64,000 bases of DNA from Terriglobia bacterium (GCA_020073345.1 JAIQFI010000003.1:124001-188000), one strand, 5' to 3'. Positions 19,141 to 28,827 are shown, numbered from the stretch's first letter. The notes: a model not told the origin generated them from the letters alone. Numbers and translations: made by a program.

Positions 19141-19572
19141 ATGTCTCAACCTACTTATGACGATGCCAACCTGCTCCTAAGACTTTACGAACTGCGCAGG
19201 GAGCCCAAGATGCGCGACGCCCGCAACTGGTTCTTCGGAAACTTCAAGTGCAAGACCATGGCGGAGTACAGCCAGCTCTGCCCGCCCGGATCCGAGCCCA
19301 ACGCCTACTTTCGCCAAGTCGCCAGCTACTGGGACATGGCCGGGTCGTTCGTCAATGCGGGTGTGCTGAACCACGACCTGTTTTTCTCCAACACCCGCGA
19401 GCTGCTCTTCATCTGGGAGCGGGTGAAGCCGATCATCGGTGAGGTTCGCGCGGCCTTCAAGGATCCGCATTACCTCGGCAACCTGGAGAAAGCCGGGAAA
19501 GCCTGCGCCGAATGGGTGTCCAAGACCAGCGGCGAGGAAGCTTACAGAGCCTTCACGGCTCGCGTGGGCTAG
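19141..19572 (+). CDS. DUF4760-like conserved protein
   Basis: The 143-residue soluble protein begins MSQPTYDDANLLLRLYELRR and contains ARNWFFGNFKCKTMAEYSQL and SYWDMAGSFVNAGVLNHDLF. It resembles the DUF4760 group, whose function is unknown. The frame is open 102 bases further upstream, but that part overlaps the dprA promoter region and lacks coding character; ATG 19141 is preferred. It lies nine bases ahead of another small conserved gene and is probably co-transcribed with it. Confidence 0.75.
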   Translation: MSQPTYDDANLLLRLYELRREPKMRDARNWFFGNFKCKTMAEYSQLCPPGSEPNAYFRQVASYWDMAGSFVNAGVLNHDLFFSNTRELLFIWERVKPIIGEVRAAFKDPHYLGNLEKAGKACAEWVSKTSGEEAYRAFTARVG

Positions 19573-19581
19573 AGCGGCGGG

Positions 19582-19842
19582 ATGCAGCGCGGGCCGGAGC
19601 ATTTCGGCGAGCAGGAACTGGCGCTCATCTACATCGCCAAACGTCTCACCGAAGCTTTGCGTCTGGAAAACCTACTCACCGAAGCCGGGTTCGATTACCT
19701 GGTCGAGCCCGACAAGTACTCGGGCGGAATCATCTTCCAGTCCGAACGGGTGGGGGCATTCTTCTATGTCGCGCCGGGCGATGAGGGCGCTGCAAAAGAC
19801 ACGCTGAGCCGGAGCGGGTTCAAGCCCTACCGCGCCGAGTAG
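19582..19842 (+). CDS. Small conserved protein, DUF2007-like
   Basis: The 86-residue protein (LALIYIAKRLTEALRLENLL, then AGFDYLVEPDKYSGG) resembles short signal-transducing or DUF2007-type proteins of two beta-alpha-beta units. No catalytic residues are evident. It ends exactly where the convergent NHL/TIGR03437 gene ends, with no spacer. Confidence 0.65.
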   Translation: MQRGPEHFGEQELALIYIAKRLTEALRLENLLTEAGFDYLVEPDKYSGGIIFQSERVGAFFYVAPGDEGAAKDTLSRSGFKPYRAE

Positions 19843-22617
19843 CTACGGCAGCGGCAGCGGCACCTGCACGTCGGGTGTGATGACCGGGATGGTCACGATA
19901 TTACTCGTATAGATGTCCTGCGAGATAGTGAGCTGGGTCAACGGGCTGGCAGGAGTTCCCAATCCAAGCGCTAGCCGCACTTCGTAGACTCCGACCATTC
20001 CGGGGGCCAGGTTCGCCGAGATGACGTTGGCCGTCGATCCGCCGGCCAGGGACGATACAAACGCGCGCGGGTCATTCAGGGCCGGACCCTTATACTTGCC
20101 GCCGGTATCCTCGGCCTGCGTTGCCTCCGACGGTTCCACCGTTCCCAATCCGGTTGCGTAGACCAGAATGGTTTCGCCCGGTACGGCCGGATTGCCCTGC
20201 GTCACGGGAGTACCGGCCCGGTTAGCGCAGCACAACGTGGTACTCAGGTTGGTCAGGATCAGGAATTGGTTGTCGTTGTCGCCCTTGTCGGTAGTCGCCC
20301 CGAAGGTGATGCCGTTGCCTTCAGGTCCGGGGATCTTGGCACGTAATTGAATCCGATGGAAGGCCGCCACCGGCACCGCGACCACTTCTTCTTCGGGGTT
20401 CGCGTTAATCAGGGCGACCAAGGCATCCCGCACCGAGGTGAGCGTATCGCCGGCCTGCACGGTGTAGGTGTACGACCGGTCGCCGATGGTGATGGTGCCC
20501 GTATCTCCCGCTTCGATGCTACCGTCTACGGTGATGGTGCCCGTCGCGAAGCTGGACGTGTGATATGCAATGGCCACCCGCGGCTCGTCGCCGCCATTGG
20601 CGAAAATTCCTGGATTCTGCTGGTCGAGGGGCACGGCGATCGCGGTACTGGCCACCACTCGGCCGTCGTCATGCTGGATACGAACGTAGCAACTGATATT
20701 GTTGGAGTCCAGAAACTCGAAGGGCATCTGTCCGTTGATCTGGGTGGGCGATACGAACAGCAAGGGAGACCGGTTGCCGTCGCAATAAAGCTGCACGCCG
20801 CCCAGGTCGAGCGGCAGGTGATCCAGGCTCAAATCGGCCGAGGCGGCAGCGTCCGCCAGATCGTGCCCCAACAGGGTCACCAGAGTGCCGGGCGCGATAA
20901 TGGTCGCATCCTCACCGCCCTGGAGCGTGGCGCCGCTGGCCGTAATGGTGAAGGTGGCAGTGCCCGATCCTCCGCTCGCCGGCGATCCGCTCACCGCCAG
21001 CGCGATATTGTTGCCATCGGTCCCGGGCTTGCGCGCCACCAGCTTGACGACTCCCAAACGAGGCTCGAATTGCGCGAAGACCGCCGGGTCGCCCGTTCCT
21101 GAGTTGATGGAGGCCGCCAGACCGGTCATGGCGGTTGCCAGCGTGTCGTCCTTAAGCATGGTGTAATCGTGTTCGACGGCGGTGCCGGAAGTGCCCGTGA
21201 TGGTCAGTTTCGCGATATCCCCGGCGGTGATGGTTCCGGCCAGAGTGACCGAGCCCAGCGCGAAAATCTCCAGGCTGGCGGCGTTGCGGACGCCATTGAT
21301 GGGAACCAGCAGCTCCCCCGGCGTGAACACCAGAACGCGGCGGTTGGCAGGATCGGTAACGTACAGATTGGTCCCATCCCAGGCCAGCCCTGTAGGCGTC
21401 GGAGTGATGTCGGCCGCCGACTGCCGCAGCAGCGGGTGGAACAGATCGGTGAAGCTGGAAACCACACTGGCGTTTTCGTCCGGCTGTCCTAGGATTACGT
21501 CAGCGGCTACCGCGTTCTGTGTCGGAATCGTGTTGTAGACCAGAACGCGATCATTGCCGCCGTCAGCGATGAACAGGCGCGTACCGTCGGAGAGCGCGAA
21601 ACGGGGGAAGTCCATCGTTTTGGCGCACCGCATCGGAAAGGTGGCTGCGCCGGTGGTCGAGTCGGTCCCGTTGGAAGGACACAGGTCCGCGGCATCATTG
21701 GAGAGACCGGTATCGAAATCCTTCTGCCCGACCACGACGTCGGCCGGTTGCTGGTTCACGGTCGGAATCGAGTTCCAAATCAGCACCCGGTTGTTGCCCA
21801 GATCGGCCACGTAGAGCCGGGTCCCGTCGCTTGTGACCGACACCGGATTCAGTAGGGTGTTGGCGTGAGCATCGGTACTCGCCTTGGTCAGGTCCGGTTG
21901 CACGGCGACGCTGAAGTTGGCCTGTCCCAGCACCACGTCGGCCGCCTGCCGGTTCTGGGAGGGAATCGTATTCCAGATTAGGACGCGGTGATTCTGGGTA
22001 TCGGCAACGAACAGTTTGCCGTTCTGAATCCACACGCCTTGCGGACTGCGAAAGCTCTTGCTGTCCACCACCAGTTGCGATCCCTGCAAGACCGTATTGA
22101 AATCGGGCTGGCCGAGTTCGATGTCCGCCGGTTGCCCGTTAACGGTGGGAATCGACTTCCAGATCATCACGCGATTGTTGGCGGTATCCGCTACCGCCAG
22201 GATCTTTCCATCGGTAGCGACGGCGGTCGGCAGGCGCAAGCCGGCCTGGCTAATGTGGAAGTCGGTGCTGGTGAAATCGGTCTGGCCCAGCACCACGCTG
22301 GCCTTCCCGACGCACACCGCGCAGCGCGCGATGTACGGCTGAATGGGATCGAGCGGCCCTGGAAATGTCTGCGCGGGAAACAGCAGGACCCGGTTGTTCA
22401 GGGGTGTGAGGCCGGTGCGGTTGGAATCGGCCACGAACAACGTGCCGTTCGCAAAAGCCACGCCGCCCACGCCGCCCAGCAGAGTATCGGACGCGCCGGG
22501 ATCTTGGCTGGTGAAGGTATGCTGCCCGATAACCAGGCGCGCGCCCTGGCCGGTGACGAAATCGGCGGCCAGGCCCACACAGGCACACAGTGAAAGAAGA
22601 GCACAGGTTTTGAGCAT
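19843..22617 (-). CDS. Secreted NHL-repeat beta-propeller protein with TIGR03437-type C-terminal region
   Basis: The 924-residue protein has a signal peptide (LLSLCACVGLAA). The first ~440 residues hold about six NHL-like repeats, each with versions of LYVADLGNNRVLIWNSIP and ADVVLGQ. From about 440 comes the region typical of the Solibacter-associated TIGR03437 domain: NGVRNAASLE, APGTLVTLLGHDL, SPTQINGQMPFEF and VPGETILVYATGLGTV. Two related ~100-residue modules interrupt this domain (roughly 455-570 and 690-795), each with a TITAGD or SIEAGD opening and a GNNI or GNGI ending. It is probably an extracellular or surface protein. The gene lies 86 bases downstream of a cation exporter gene on the same strand. 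Confidence 0.85.
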   Translation of the reverse strand: MLKTCALLSLCACVGLAADFVTGQGARLVIGQHTFTSQDPGASDTLLGGVGGVAFANGTLFVADSNRTGLTPLNNRVLLFPAQTFPGPLDPIQPYIARCAVCVGKASVVLGQTDFTSTDFHISQAGLRLPTAVATDGKILAVADTANNRVMIWKSIPTVNGQPADIELGQPDFNTVLQGSQLVVDSKSFRSPQGVWIQNGKLFVADTQNHRVLIWNTIPSQNRQAADVVLGQANFSVAVQPDLTKASTDAHANTLLNPVSVTSDGTRLYVADLGNNRVLIWNSIPTVNQQPADVVVGQKDFDTGLSNDAADLCPSNGTDSTTGAATFPMRCAKTMDFPRFALSDGTRLFIADGGNDRVLVYNTIPTQNAVAADVILGQPDENASVVSSFTDLFHPLLRQSAADITPTPTGLAWDGTNLYVTDPANRRVLVFTPGELLVPINGVRNAASLEIFALGSVTLAGTITAGDIAKLTITGTSGTAVEHDYTMLKDDTLATAMTGLAASINSGTGDPAVFAQFEPRLGVVKLVARKPGTDGNNIALAVSGSPASGGSGTATFTITASGATLQGGEDATIIAPGTLVTLLGHDLADAAASADLSLDHLPLDLGGVQLYCDGNRSPLLFVSPTQINGQMPFEFLDSNNISCYVRIQHDDGRVVASTAIAVPLDQQNPGIFANGGDEPRVAIAYHTSSFATGTITVDGSIEAGDTGTITIGDRSYTYTVQAGDTLTSVRDALVALINANPEEEVVAVPVAAFHRIQLRAKIPGPEGNGITFGATTDKGDNDNQFLILTNLSTTLCCANRAGTPVTQGNPAVPGETILVYATGLGTVEPSEATQAEDTGGKYKGPALNDPRAFVSSLAGGSTANVISANLAPGMVGVYEVRLALGLGTPASPLTQLTISQDIYTSNIVTIPVITPDVQVPLPLP

Positions 22618-22703
22618 TCTAGATGCAGGACAGCGGGCGTTTTCTCAGTATAACAATCCAATGGACGTTTGCCGGGAAAAGCACGTTTCGGACCAAATGG
22701 CGC

Positions 22704-23633
22704 TCAGTACGCCTTTCGGCCGGGTGCGCACGAGATATCCGCCAGAGCGCAGCGGGTGTGCTCGAACTGAATGGTGGTGTGATGGATCCCGAAACGGTCC
22801 TGAAGCACGCAGTTGACGTCCCGCAGAATCGACTCGCTGGCCGAGGGCGGCACGTCCTCAATCAAGACGTGACAGCTCAGTGCGCGCTCCTCCGCACCCA
22901 AATTCCAGATGTGCAGATCGTGCACGTCGATCACGCCGGGAACGCCCCGGATGCCGGAGGTGACTTCGGCCAGCCGCAAGCCTTTGGGCAGCCCTTCCAG
23001 CAGAATATTGAGCGAGTCCTTGAAGATGTCCCAGGCGGTCCACACGATCACCAGTGAGATCACGATCGACAGGATGGGATCGATCTTCAGCCAGCCCGTA
23101 TAGTGGATAATCGCGGCGCCGATGATGATGCCGACGCAACTGGCAGCATCACCCATCATGTGAATCCATGCGGCGCGGAGATTGAGGTCTTCGCCGTGAC
23201 TATGGCCGTGGTGGCCCCCGATACTCCAGGCGATCGCGAGATTGACCACTATTCCGAGCCCGGCGACCCACAGCATGGTTCCTTCCGACACAGGTTCCGG
23301 GTTCAACAGTCGCAAGTAGCTTTCCCACAGCAAGGCTCCCGACAGGATCACGAGCAGGAGGGCGTTCAGAAACGCCGCCAGCACGCCCATACGCTGGTAG
23401 CCGAAGGTTCGGAGTTGGTCGCCGGGCTTGGCCGCGAAGTAAAAGCCGGCGGCGGCTAGGCCCAACCCGAAGGCGTCGGTGAAGTTATGGCCCGCGTCGG
23501 AAAGCAGCGCGAGACTGCCGGATCGCAGGCCGGCCAGAGCCTCCACGACAACGAATACAAGCGTGACCACCAGCGAGGCCAGCAGGATCCTGCCAGTCGC
23601 CTTTCCGTGCGCATGTGCGTGGAAATGGGCCAT
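22704..23633 (-). CDS. Cation diffusion facilitator (CzcD/ZitB-like metal exporter)
   Basis: The 309-residue inner-membrane antiporter exports Zn(II), Co(II), Cd(II) or similar ions against protons. The His-rich N-terminus (HFHAHAHGK) and a His-rich loop (GGHHGHSHGED) are typical. The transport-site motifs are SDAGHNFTD in helix II (Asp46, His49/Asp53 region) and HMMGDAASC in helix V. The cytoplasmic C-terminal domain has VIDVHDLHIWNLG. Metal choice cannot be read from the sequence. Confidence 0.93.
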   Translation of the reverse strand: MAHFHAHAHGKATGRILLASLVVTLVFVVVEALAGLRSGSLALLSDAGHNFTDAFGLGLAAAGFYFAAKPGDQLRTFGYQRMGVLAAFLNALLLVILSGALLWESYLRLLNPEPVSEGTMLWVAGLGIVVNLAIAWSIGGHHGHSHGEDLNLRAAWIHMMGDAASCVGIIIGAAIIHYTGWLKIDPILSIVISLVIVWTAWDIFKDSLNILLEGLPKGLRLAEVTSGIRGVPGVIDVHDLHIWNLGAEERALSCHVLIEDVPPSASESILRDVNCVLQDRFGIHHTTIQFEHTRCALADISCAPGRKAY

Positions 23634-23762
23634 CCAACTCCATCGTAACGCGATTCGGTCTCACGGCTTACAGAGTCTGGCGAATGACCCGAGCGAGGCC
23701 CTGCGGCAGACGGGGAAGCTCTCAAAACCTTGCTACGATACCGTCAGATCACTGAGGCGAAG

Positions 23763-24053
23763 TTGGAGAATGAGCTAAGATTCGAATGGGACCCGCGGAA
23801 GGCTGCGGCGAACCGGGCCAAGCATGGCGTATCTTTTGAGGAAGCTTCCAGTGTATTCGGTGATCCTTTGGGTTTGATCGTGGATGATCCACGCCACTCG
23901 CACGGCGAAGAGCGCCATGTTCTGCTTGGATCGTCCGAGGGACATCGCCTGCTCGCCGTTATGTTCACGGGGCGGGGAGAGATGATTCGAGTCATAAGCG
24001 CTCGGAAAGTGACCCGCTGGGAACGAAAAAGCTATGAAGAGCAGCAAGACTAA
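23763..24053 (+). CDS. BrnT-family toxin
   Basis: The 96-residue protein has the BrnT core RFEWDPRKAAANRAKHGVSF, GLIVDDPRHSHGEERHVLLG and RVISARKVTRWERKSYEE. BrnT toxins are RelE-like ribonucleases that stop translation and are neutralised by BrnA. No ATG is available; TTG 23763 is chosen because GAGG (23754-23757) lies five bases upstream, and TTG 23730 is the alternative. It overlaps the antitoxin gene by 20 bases in the toxin-first order usual for brnTA. Confidence 0.88.
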   Translation: MENELRFEWDPRKAAANRAKHGVSFEEASSVFGDPLGLIVDDPRHSHGEERHVLLGSSEGHRLLAVMFTGRGEMIRVISARKVTRWERKSYEEQQD

Positions 24054-24276
24054 AAGCACCAAGCCTCGCCGCACAGCAGTCGACGAGATCCTGCCGGAGT
24101 ATGACTTCAGCCGCGCCCGGCCGAACCCATACGCTACCCGTTATCGAGCCGGCAGTGCCGTTGTGGTTCTCGATCCGGACGTTGCGGCAGCCTTTCCCAG
24201 CGGACGCGAAGTCAATCAAGCGTTGCGCGTCCTTGCGAGGCTTGCGGGTAAGGGCAAGTCACGCCGGACGGCTTAG
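24034..24276 (+). CDS. BrnA-like antitoxin
   Basis: The 80-residue protein has a basic N-terminus, then DEILPEYDFSRARPNPYA and VVVLDPDVAAAFPSGREVNQ and a short C-terminal helix. The order and overlap with the BrnT-type gene identify it as the antitoxin. The C-terminal region fits a ribbon-helix-helix-like or RelB-type element that would bind its own promoter. It is shorter than typical BrnA, so the DNA-binding part may be reduced. It converges on the UPF0182 gene, five bases away. Confidence 0.82.
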   Translation: MKSSKTKSTKPRRTAVDEILPEYDFSRARPNPYATRYRAGSAVVVLDPDVAAAFPSGREVNQALRVLARLAGKGKSRRTA

Positions 24277-24281
24277 CAGAT

Positions 24282-27002
24282 CTACTTCTTCACCAGCGCT
24301 TCGACCGCCTCCAGTTCCTTCCCTGCCTCGGCCCATTTGCCTTGTGCGGAGAGAGTCCGGTAGCGATCCAGATGGCCGCGGATGGTTTCGATACGTGTAT
24401 CGATGCGGGTATCCGGTCCGGGGGCGGTAGGCACGGAGGGTGGCACCGCGCTGGATATGCTGGTCTGGGTCAGCGCGGGCGTGCCTCCCTGCCGCGCGGC
24501 CAGCTGCTTCAGCGCGTCCTGATACGTGTCCGCATAGACCAGTTCGCTGCCCTTCGCCAGCACCACCCTCTCCAGCTGCGGCATGCGCGCCTGCGCGGCC
24601 TGGATGTAGATGGGCGCCACGAACAGAAACGTATTGTCGATCGGCAGCACCAGGATCTGCGAGCGCAGCACCTGCGAGCCTTGCTGGTTCCACAGCGACA
24701 GGTCCTTGGAAATGTCCGGGTTCTGATTAATCAGCGCCTCGATTTGCAGAGGTCCGGGGATAATTTCCTGCTTGGGTAGCTGCAGGAAGACGATCTCTCC
24801 CAGGTGCTCGCCGTCACAGCGCGCCGCCATCAGCCCGATCAGGTTCTGTTTGTTGTGCGGCGTGAAGGGGATGGTCAGCAGGAACTCAGGCTGGTTCTCG
24901 CCGGGCAGAGTCGCCACCATGTAGGTCGGCGTCACGGTTTGCGGGTTTCCGGCTTGGCCGCTGGTGAATGTGGCCAGATCCCAAAGGTCGGCACGATTGT
25001 AGAACGAATCCGGCACGCGCATGTGGTAGGTGCGGTACAGCTCGGCCTGCACCCGGAACAGCATCTCCGGGAAACGGGTGTGGCGGCGGACATCGGCTGG
25101 CATCTCCGAAACGGGCGTCAGGAGTCCGGGGAATAGATGCTCATACGCCAGAATCAAGGGATCCTGATCGTCGAACAGATACAGCTTGACGTTGCCGTCG
25201 TAGGCGTCCACGGTGGCCTTGACCGAATTGCGGATGTAGTTGAACTCGCCCGCGCCCTCGGCTTGAATTGGCCGCGCGTAAGGATGCGCCTCACTGGTCG
25301 TGTACCCATCCACGATCCAAAGCAGGCGCCCGTCGTCGCCGATCACCATGTAAGCATCGGGATCCCATGTGATGAAGGGAGCCAGCGTGCCGAGCCGCTC
25401 GCGGATGCCGCGCCGGATCATCATCCGGCTTTCCGAGGTGAGCGCATCGGACAGCACGATGTTGGGATCTCCGAAGGCCCAGGCCGAGGCCACGCGTAGC
25501 CCCATGGAATCCGCGGGGATTCCGCCGCGGCCTTCGTAGCGGGTATGCACTTCCTCGGAACCCGAGGGATAGTTGAACTCAGGCTGCGTGGTCCGGACGA
25601 ACACCGGATCGCGGGACTCCTCTCCGTAGTAGATCTCGGGACGGGTCAGTTTCAGGCTGGGCGTCAGCACTTCGACGGGAGCATTGCGGATCAGCAGCTC
25701 GGGAAGCCCGCTCGGCGTGATGCGGCTGGCTTCGGCCAGCGCCAGTCCATAGCCATGCGTGTAGATCGTATGAGAGATCACCCAGCGGCTTTGTGCGTCG
25801 CCCAGCTGGGTCAGATCGAGCTCGCGTGGGGCCAACAATACCTGCCGCATCTGGCCGGCGATCTGATAACGGTCGACGTCGGTTGCGGCATACGCGTAGG
25901 GCCGCAGCGGCTGGCTCTGGCTGAGGGTGTCATGAAAGGCGCGCCAATCCCACAGCCGGACGTTATCGAGCATGGACGCGTTGCGCGTGAAATTGATGGG
26001 CGCTTCCTTGCGGGCCGGAAATTCGGATTCGCGCGCGCGGCGGTTCAAGCCGTAGGCGGAGCGCGTCGCCTCGATGTGCCGCTCGATGAAGGGCCGTTGC
26101 AGCGCCAGTTCGTTCGGACGCACTTGCAGCGCGTTGACGGCCGAAGGAACGACCGCATCGGCCACCAACATCAGCGCGCAGGCCAGCGCCAGTTTGCGGC
26201 GGCCGGCCAATACCAGAATCGCCGCAAGAATCGACGCCGCGGCCTTGGCGGTTTGCAGCGGTAGCCCGATGTGTTGCTGAACGTAATCGACTCCGGTCAT
26301 CAGCTCGCCATGATCGGTGTACAGCAGCTCGTAGCGCCCCAGCCAGAAATACACCGCGAGCCCCACCAGGAAAAATGCCAGCAGCACTTTGAACATCCCG
26401 GTTTCCAGGCGCCCCAGGCGGCGCAGATCGTCCCAGTTCAGTTGTCCGGAGGACCACAGCTCGGGAAACCGGACCTGCATCTGCCAGACGCGCGCGGTGA
26501 CGTAGTAGACCACAGCACCAGCAGCGGCGCAGACTTCCACGAATCCGATCAGCTGGGTGTAAAACGGAAGCTCGAAGAAATAGAAAATCAGCGAACGGCC
26601 GAAAACGGGATCCTGCCATGTGGACTCGATCCCGCGCCCGCCAATATATCGCGCGATCACCCAGCCGTCCATGGAGGCGGCGGCCAGAATCAGCGAAACC
26701 ACCAGAATCGCCGCGGACACGATTAGTTTGTAGCGGCCGCGCCCGTGGCTGCTGGCGCCTGCGTGACTCATCCCGCGGGCGTGGGCGATCCACAGAACCA
26801 GCGCGACAATCAGCCACTGCAGTACGTTCGGAACGTAGCGGTACAGCCACATCCGCCGCCAGGTATCCACCTGGCCCATTTCGCTCCACCATTTGTAATC
26901 GATCAGGAGGGAACACAGAGATCCGCCGAAGATCAGCAGAACGACGAGGGCCGCGCCGAACAGCAGCAGCCCGGACCGGCGGGAGTATGGACGCGCCGAC
27001 AC
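24282..27002 (-). CDS. UPF0182 family membrane protein
   Basis: The 906-residue protein has seven hydrophobic segments in the first ~330 residues and then a large extracytoplasmic domain, the UPF0182/COG1615 layout. Recognisable parts are DYKWWSEMGQVDTW near 35, ESTWQDPVFGRSLIFYFFELP, LQRPFIERHIEATRSAYGL near 300, NSVKATVDAYDGNVKLYLFD and the C-terminal VLPIDNTFLFVAPIYIQA. The biochemical role is not established. It lies 37 bases downstream of the anti-sigma/TonB gene on the same strand and could belong to that transcription unit. Confidence 0.92.
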   Translation of the reverse strand: MSARPYSRRSGLLLFGAALVVLLIFGGSLCSLLIDYKWWSEMGQVDTWRRMWLYRYVPNVLQWLIVALVLWIAHARGMSHAGASSHGRGRYKLIVSAAILVVSLILAAASMDGWVIARYIGGRGIESTWQDPVFGRSLIFYFFELPFYTQLIGFVEVCAAAGAVVYYVTARVWQMQVRFPELWSSGQLNWDDLRRLGRLETGMFKVLLAFFLVGLAVYFWLGRYELLYTDHGELMTGVDYVQQHIGLPLQTAKAAASILAAILVLAGRRKLALACALMLVADAVVPSAVNALQVRPNELALQRPFIERHIEATRSAYGLNRRARESEFPARKEAPINFTRNASMLDNVRLWDWRAFHDTLSQSQPLRPYAYAATDVDRYQIAGQMRQVLLAPRELDLTQLGDAQSRWVISHTIYTHGYGLALAEASRITPSGLPELLIRNAPVEVLTPSLKLTRPEIYYGEESRDPVFVRTTQPEFNYPSGSEEVHTRYEGRGGIPADSMGLRVASAWAFGDPNIVLSDALTSESRMMIRRGIRERLGTLAPFITWDPDAYMVIGDDGRLLWIVDGYTTSEAHPYARPIQAEGAGEFNYIRNSVKATVDAYDGNVKLYLFDDQDPLILAYEHLFPGLLTPVSEMPADVRRHTRFPEMLFRVQAELYRTYHMRVPDSFYNRADLWDLATFTSGQAGNPQTVTPTYMVATLPGENQPEFLLTIPFTPHNKQNLIGLMAARCDGEHLGEIVFLQLPKQEIIPGPLQIEALINQNPDISKDLSLWNQQGSQVLRSQILVLPIDNTFLFVAPIYIQAAQARMPQLERVVLAKGSELVYADTYQDALKQLAARQGGTPALTQTSISSAVPPSVPTAPGPDTRIDTRIETIRGHLDRYRTLSAQGKWAEAGKELEAVEALVKK

Positions 27003-27039
27003 AGCAGTATCAAGCGTAGCCCAGATTAGGGGTGACTAG

Positions 27040-28152
27040 TTAAAGTAGGCGGAAGTTGACTTCGATGTTAGCGGACACCGGGACCGGCTTACCGTCCTTC
27101 TGCCCGGGCTTGAAGCGCCACTTCTGCACCGCTTCGATGGCCTTTTGATCCAGCCCCAGGCCGAGCGATTTGATCACCTTGATATCCTGCGGCACGCCGT
27201 TCTCATCGACCACCAGAGACAGTAACACCGCGCCTTGCCACTTGGCTTTGCGGGCTTCCTCGGAATACTCGGGCTCGGGCTTGACGACCGCAACCGGGGC
27301 GCTGACGCCTCCGCCGATTCTGTAGGCTGCGCCACCAAATCCGCCTCCGCTGCCCGGACCGAAGCCCGACCCCTTCCCGGGGCCGATGCCGGTGCCGATG
27401 CCGTTTCCAGCGGAGGGAATTCCAAGCTTGCCCAGCGGATCGCCGTAATTGCCGGCTGTAATATTCGGCAGCTCAGGAGCGACGATGGTGGGGTTCACGG
27501 TCAGCTTCGGATCTTGCACTGTTTGGATCGGGGGAACGAACGACTTCGGCGCCACCTTGGGAAGCTCCCCCTTGGTTGCCGCCGTCTGCTGCGGGCTGCC
27601 GCCACCCCCCTTGGACTGCTCGGGTTTGGGCTGAAGCGGCTTCAGATCCGGCGCGAAGATCGGGACGATTTCTTTCATCGCCTGCCGGACGGGTTTCAGC
27701 GTGCCGGCAAAGAGGAGCAGCGCCACTACCGCCACGTGAACGATCACCGAACCTATTCCGGCGGTGGTTTCGTGACCGCCGTACAGGCCCCTCAGGCTGG
27801 CAAGTTTCACCGGCTTCGACGTAATTTCGAGCGGCGGCAACTTGGGCGGATGGATGAGCTCTTTCACGCTTATGACGATGCCCTTGTACCAGGGCAGATC
27901 GACGGAAGCAGGTATTAACAGACGTTCTAAATGATTCTCGTAATTCACGGCGGCAACCTCCCTGACCCTACTCAGATGCTCTTCTTGATCGCTCCAGCGG
28001 CGGATGGAGCCGCGAAACTGCGAAAACGACGATTCCAGGCGCGCTAATTCAGCGCCGCACACCGCACAGTCCCGGGCATGCTGCGTTTCTTGCGGCGTGC
28101 CGTCGCCGATCAAACATTTGGAAATCTGTTCCCCAGAAAGGTGTGGGTTCAT
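27040..28152 (-). CDS. TonB-family protein with N-terminal zinc-finger (anti-sigma-like) region
   Basis: The 370-residue protein begins with a cytoplasmic region carrying the anti-sigma-type zinc motif in QHARDCAVCGAEL (His, two Cys). A motif LPWYKGIV and HPPKLPPLEITSKP precedes a membrane helix (VIVHVAVVALLLFAGTL). A long Gly/Pro-rich periplasmic linker leads to a TonB C-terminal domain (PEPEYSEEARKAKWQGAVLL to VQKWRFKPGQKDGKPV). ATG 28150-28152 overlaps the sigma-factor stop as ATGA, strongly supporting this start. The context suggests an anti-sigma factor for the adjacent ECF sigma that also engages outer-membrane transporters (inference). Confidence 0.87.
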   Translation of the reverse strand: MNPHLSGEQISKCLIGDGTPQETQHARDCAVCGAELARLESSFSQFRGSIRRWSDQEEHLSRVREVAAVNYENHLERLLIPASVDLPWYKGIVISVKELIHPPKLPPLEITSKPVKLASLRGLYGGHETTAGIGSVIVHVAVVALLLFAGTLKPVRQAMKEIVPIFAPDLKPLQPKPEQSKGGGGSPQQTAATKGELPKVAPKSFVPPIQTVQDPKLTVNPTIVAPELPNITAGNYGDPLGKLGIPSAGNGIGTGIGPGKGSGFGPGSGGGFGGAAYRIGGGVSAPVAVVKPEPEYSEEARKAKWQGAVLLSLVVDENGVPQDIKVIKSLGLGLDQKAIEAVQKWRFKPGQKDGKPVPVSANIEVNFRLL

Positions 28153-28733
28153 TTTCCTTCCTCCAAGCCGAACCTCACCGACTGCACCGCCCGAAAGAGG
28201 TGTGTCTTGACTGTCCCTTCCTTCATTCCCGTTACGGCGGCGATTTCCAAAAGGTCCATGTCCTCCACGAAGCGCAGCAAAAAGACCGTGCGCTGCCTCT
28301 CGGACAAACTCGCGGCAGCCCTCCATATGGCTTCCACCTGTTCCCTCGCAAGCGCCAGCGCCTCGGGAGACTTTTGGTGGTCAGGCATCCAATCGCCGAC
28401 GTCATTGAGGTCTACGTCGTAGCGCAGCTTGCGCTTCCAGAATTTCAGACGGCTATTGGCTTCATGATCCCGGACCAGGTTCGCGGCGATATGCATCAGC
28501 CAGGTTCCGAGGCTGGAACCACCTCGAAATTGGTCGCGCGCTTTGTAGGCCCGCATGAAGCAATCCTGCGTAAGGTTCTCCGCCGCTTCTCTATCCCGAA
28601 GCGATGCGAGCAGGAACCGGAAGATCCGCGGCCGATGACGCTGTACGAGCGAATCGAAGTCCTGGAGTTCTCCGGGGCACGGCCCCTCGGCCACAGGCGC
28701 CAGCTCGGGCAAAAGACCTTTCTCCATCCGCAC
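28149..28733 (-). CDS. ECF-type RNA polymerase sigma factor
   Basis: The 194-residue sigma-70 family protein lacks region 1. Region 2 includes FDSLVQRHRPRIFRFLLASL, NLTQDCFMRAYKARDQFRGG and LGTWLMHIAANLVRDH; region 4 includes LSERQRTVFLLRFVEDMDLL and EIAAVTGMKEGTVKTHLFRA. It would redirect polymerase to a small regulon. It is translationally coupled to the following anti-sigma/TonB gene and lies 94 bases downstream of a second TonB gene, so the three probably form one unit. An internal ATG at codon 3 is an alternative start. Confidence 0.94.
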   Translation of the reverse strand: MRMEKGLLPELAPVAEGPCPGELQDFDSLVQRHRPRIFRFLLASLRDREAAENLTQDCFMRAYKARDQFRGGSSLGTWLMHIAANLVRDHEANSRLKFWKRKLRYDVDLNDVGDWMPDHQKSPEALALAREQVEAIWRAAASLSERQRTVFLLRFVEDMDLLEIAAVTGMKEGTVKTHLFRAVQSVRFGLEEGK

Positions 28734-28827
28734 GTATAGACCGACGTGGGGTGTTAGGGGTTTACGTACAAGTGGAAATAAACGCGCTCCGGCAGATTGC
28801 GAGAGTTAGAGGAGACGCCTCGTGGTC

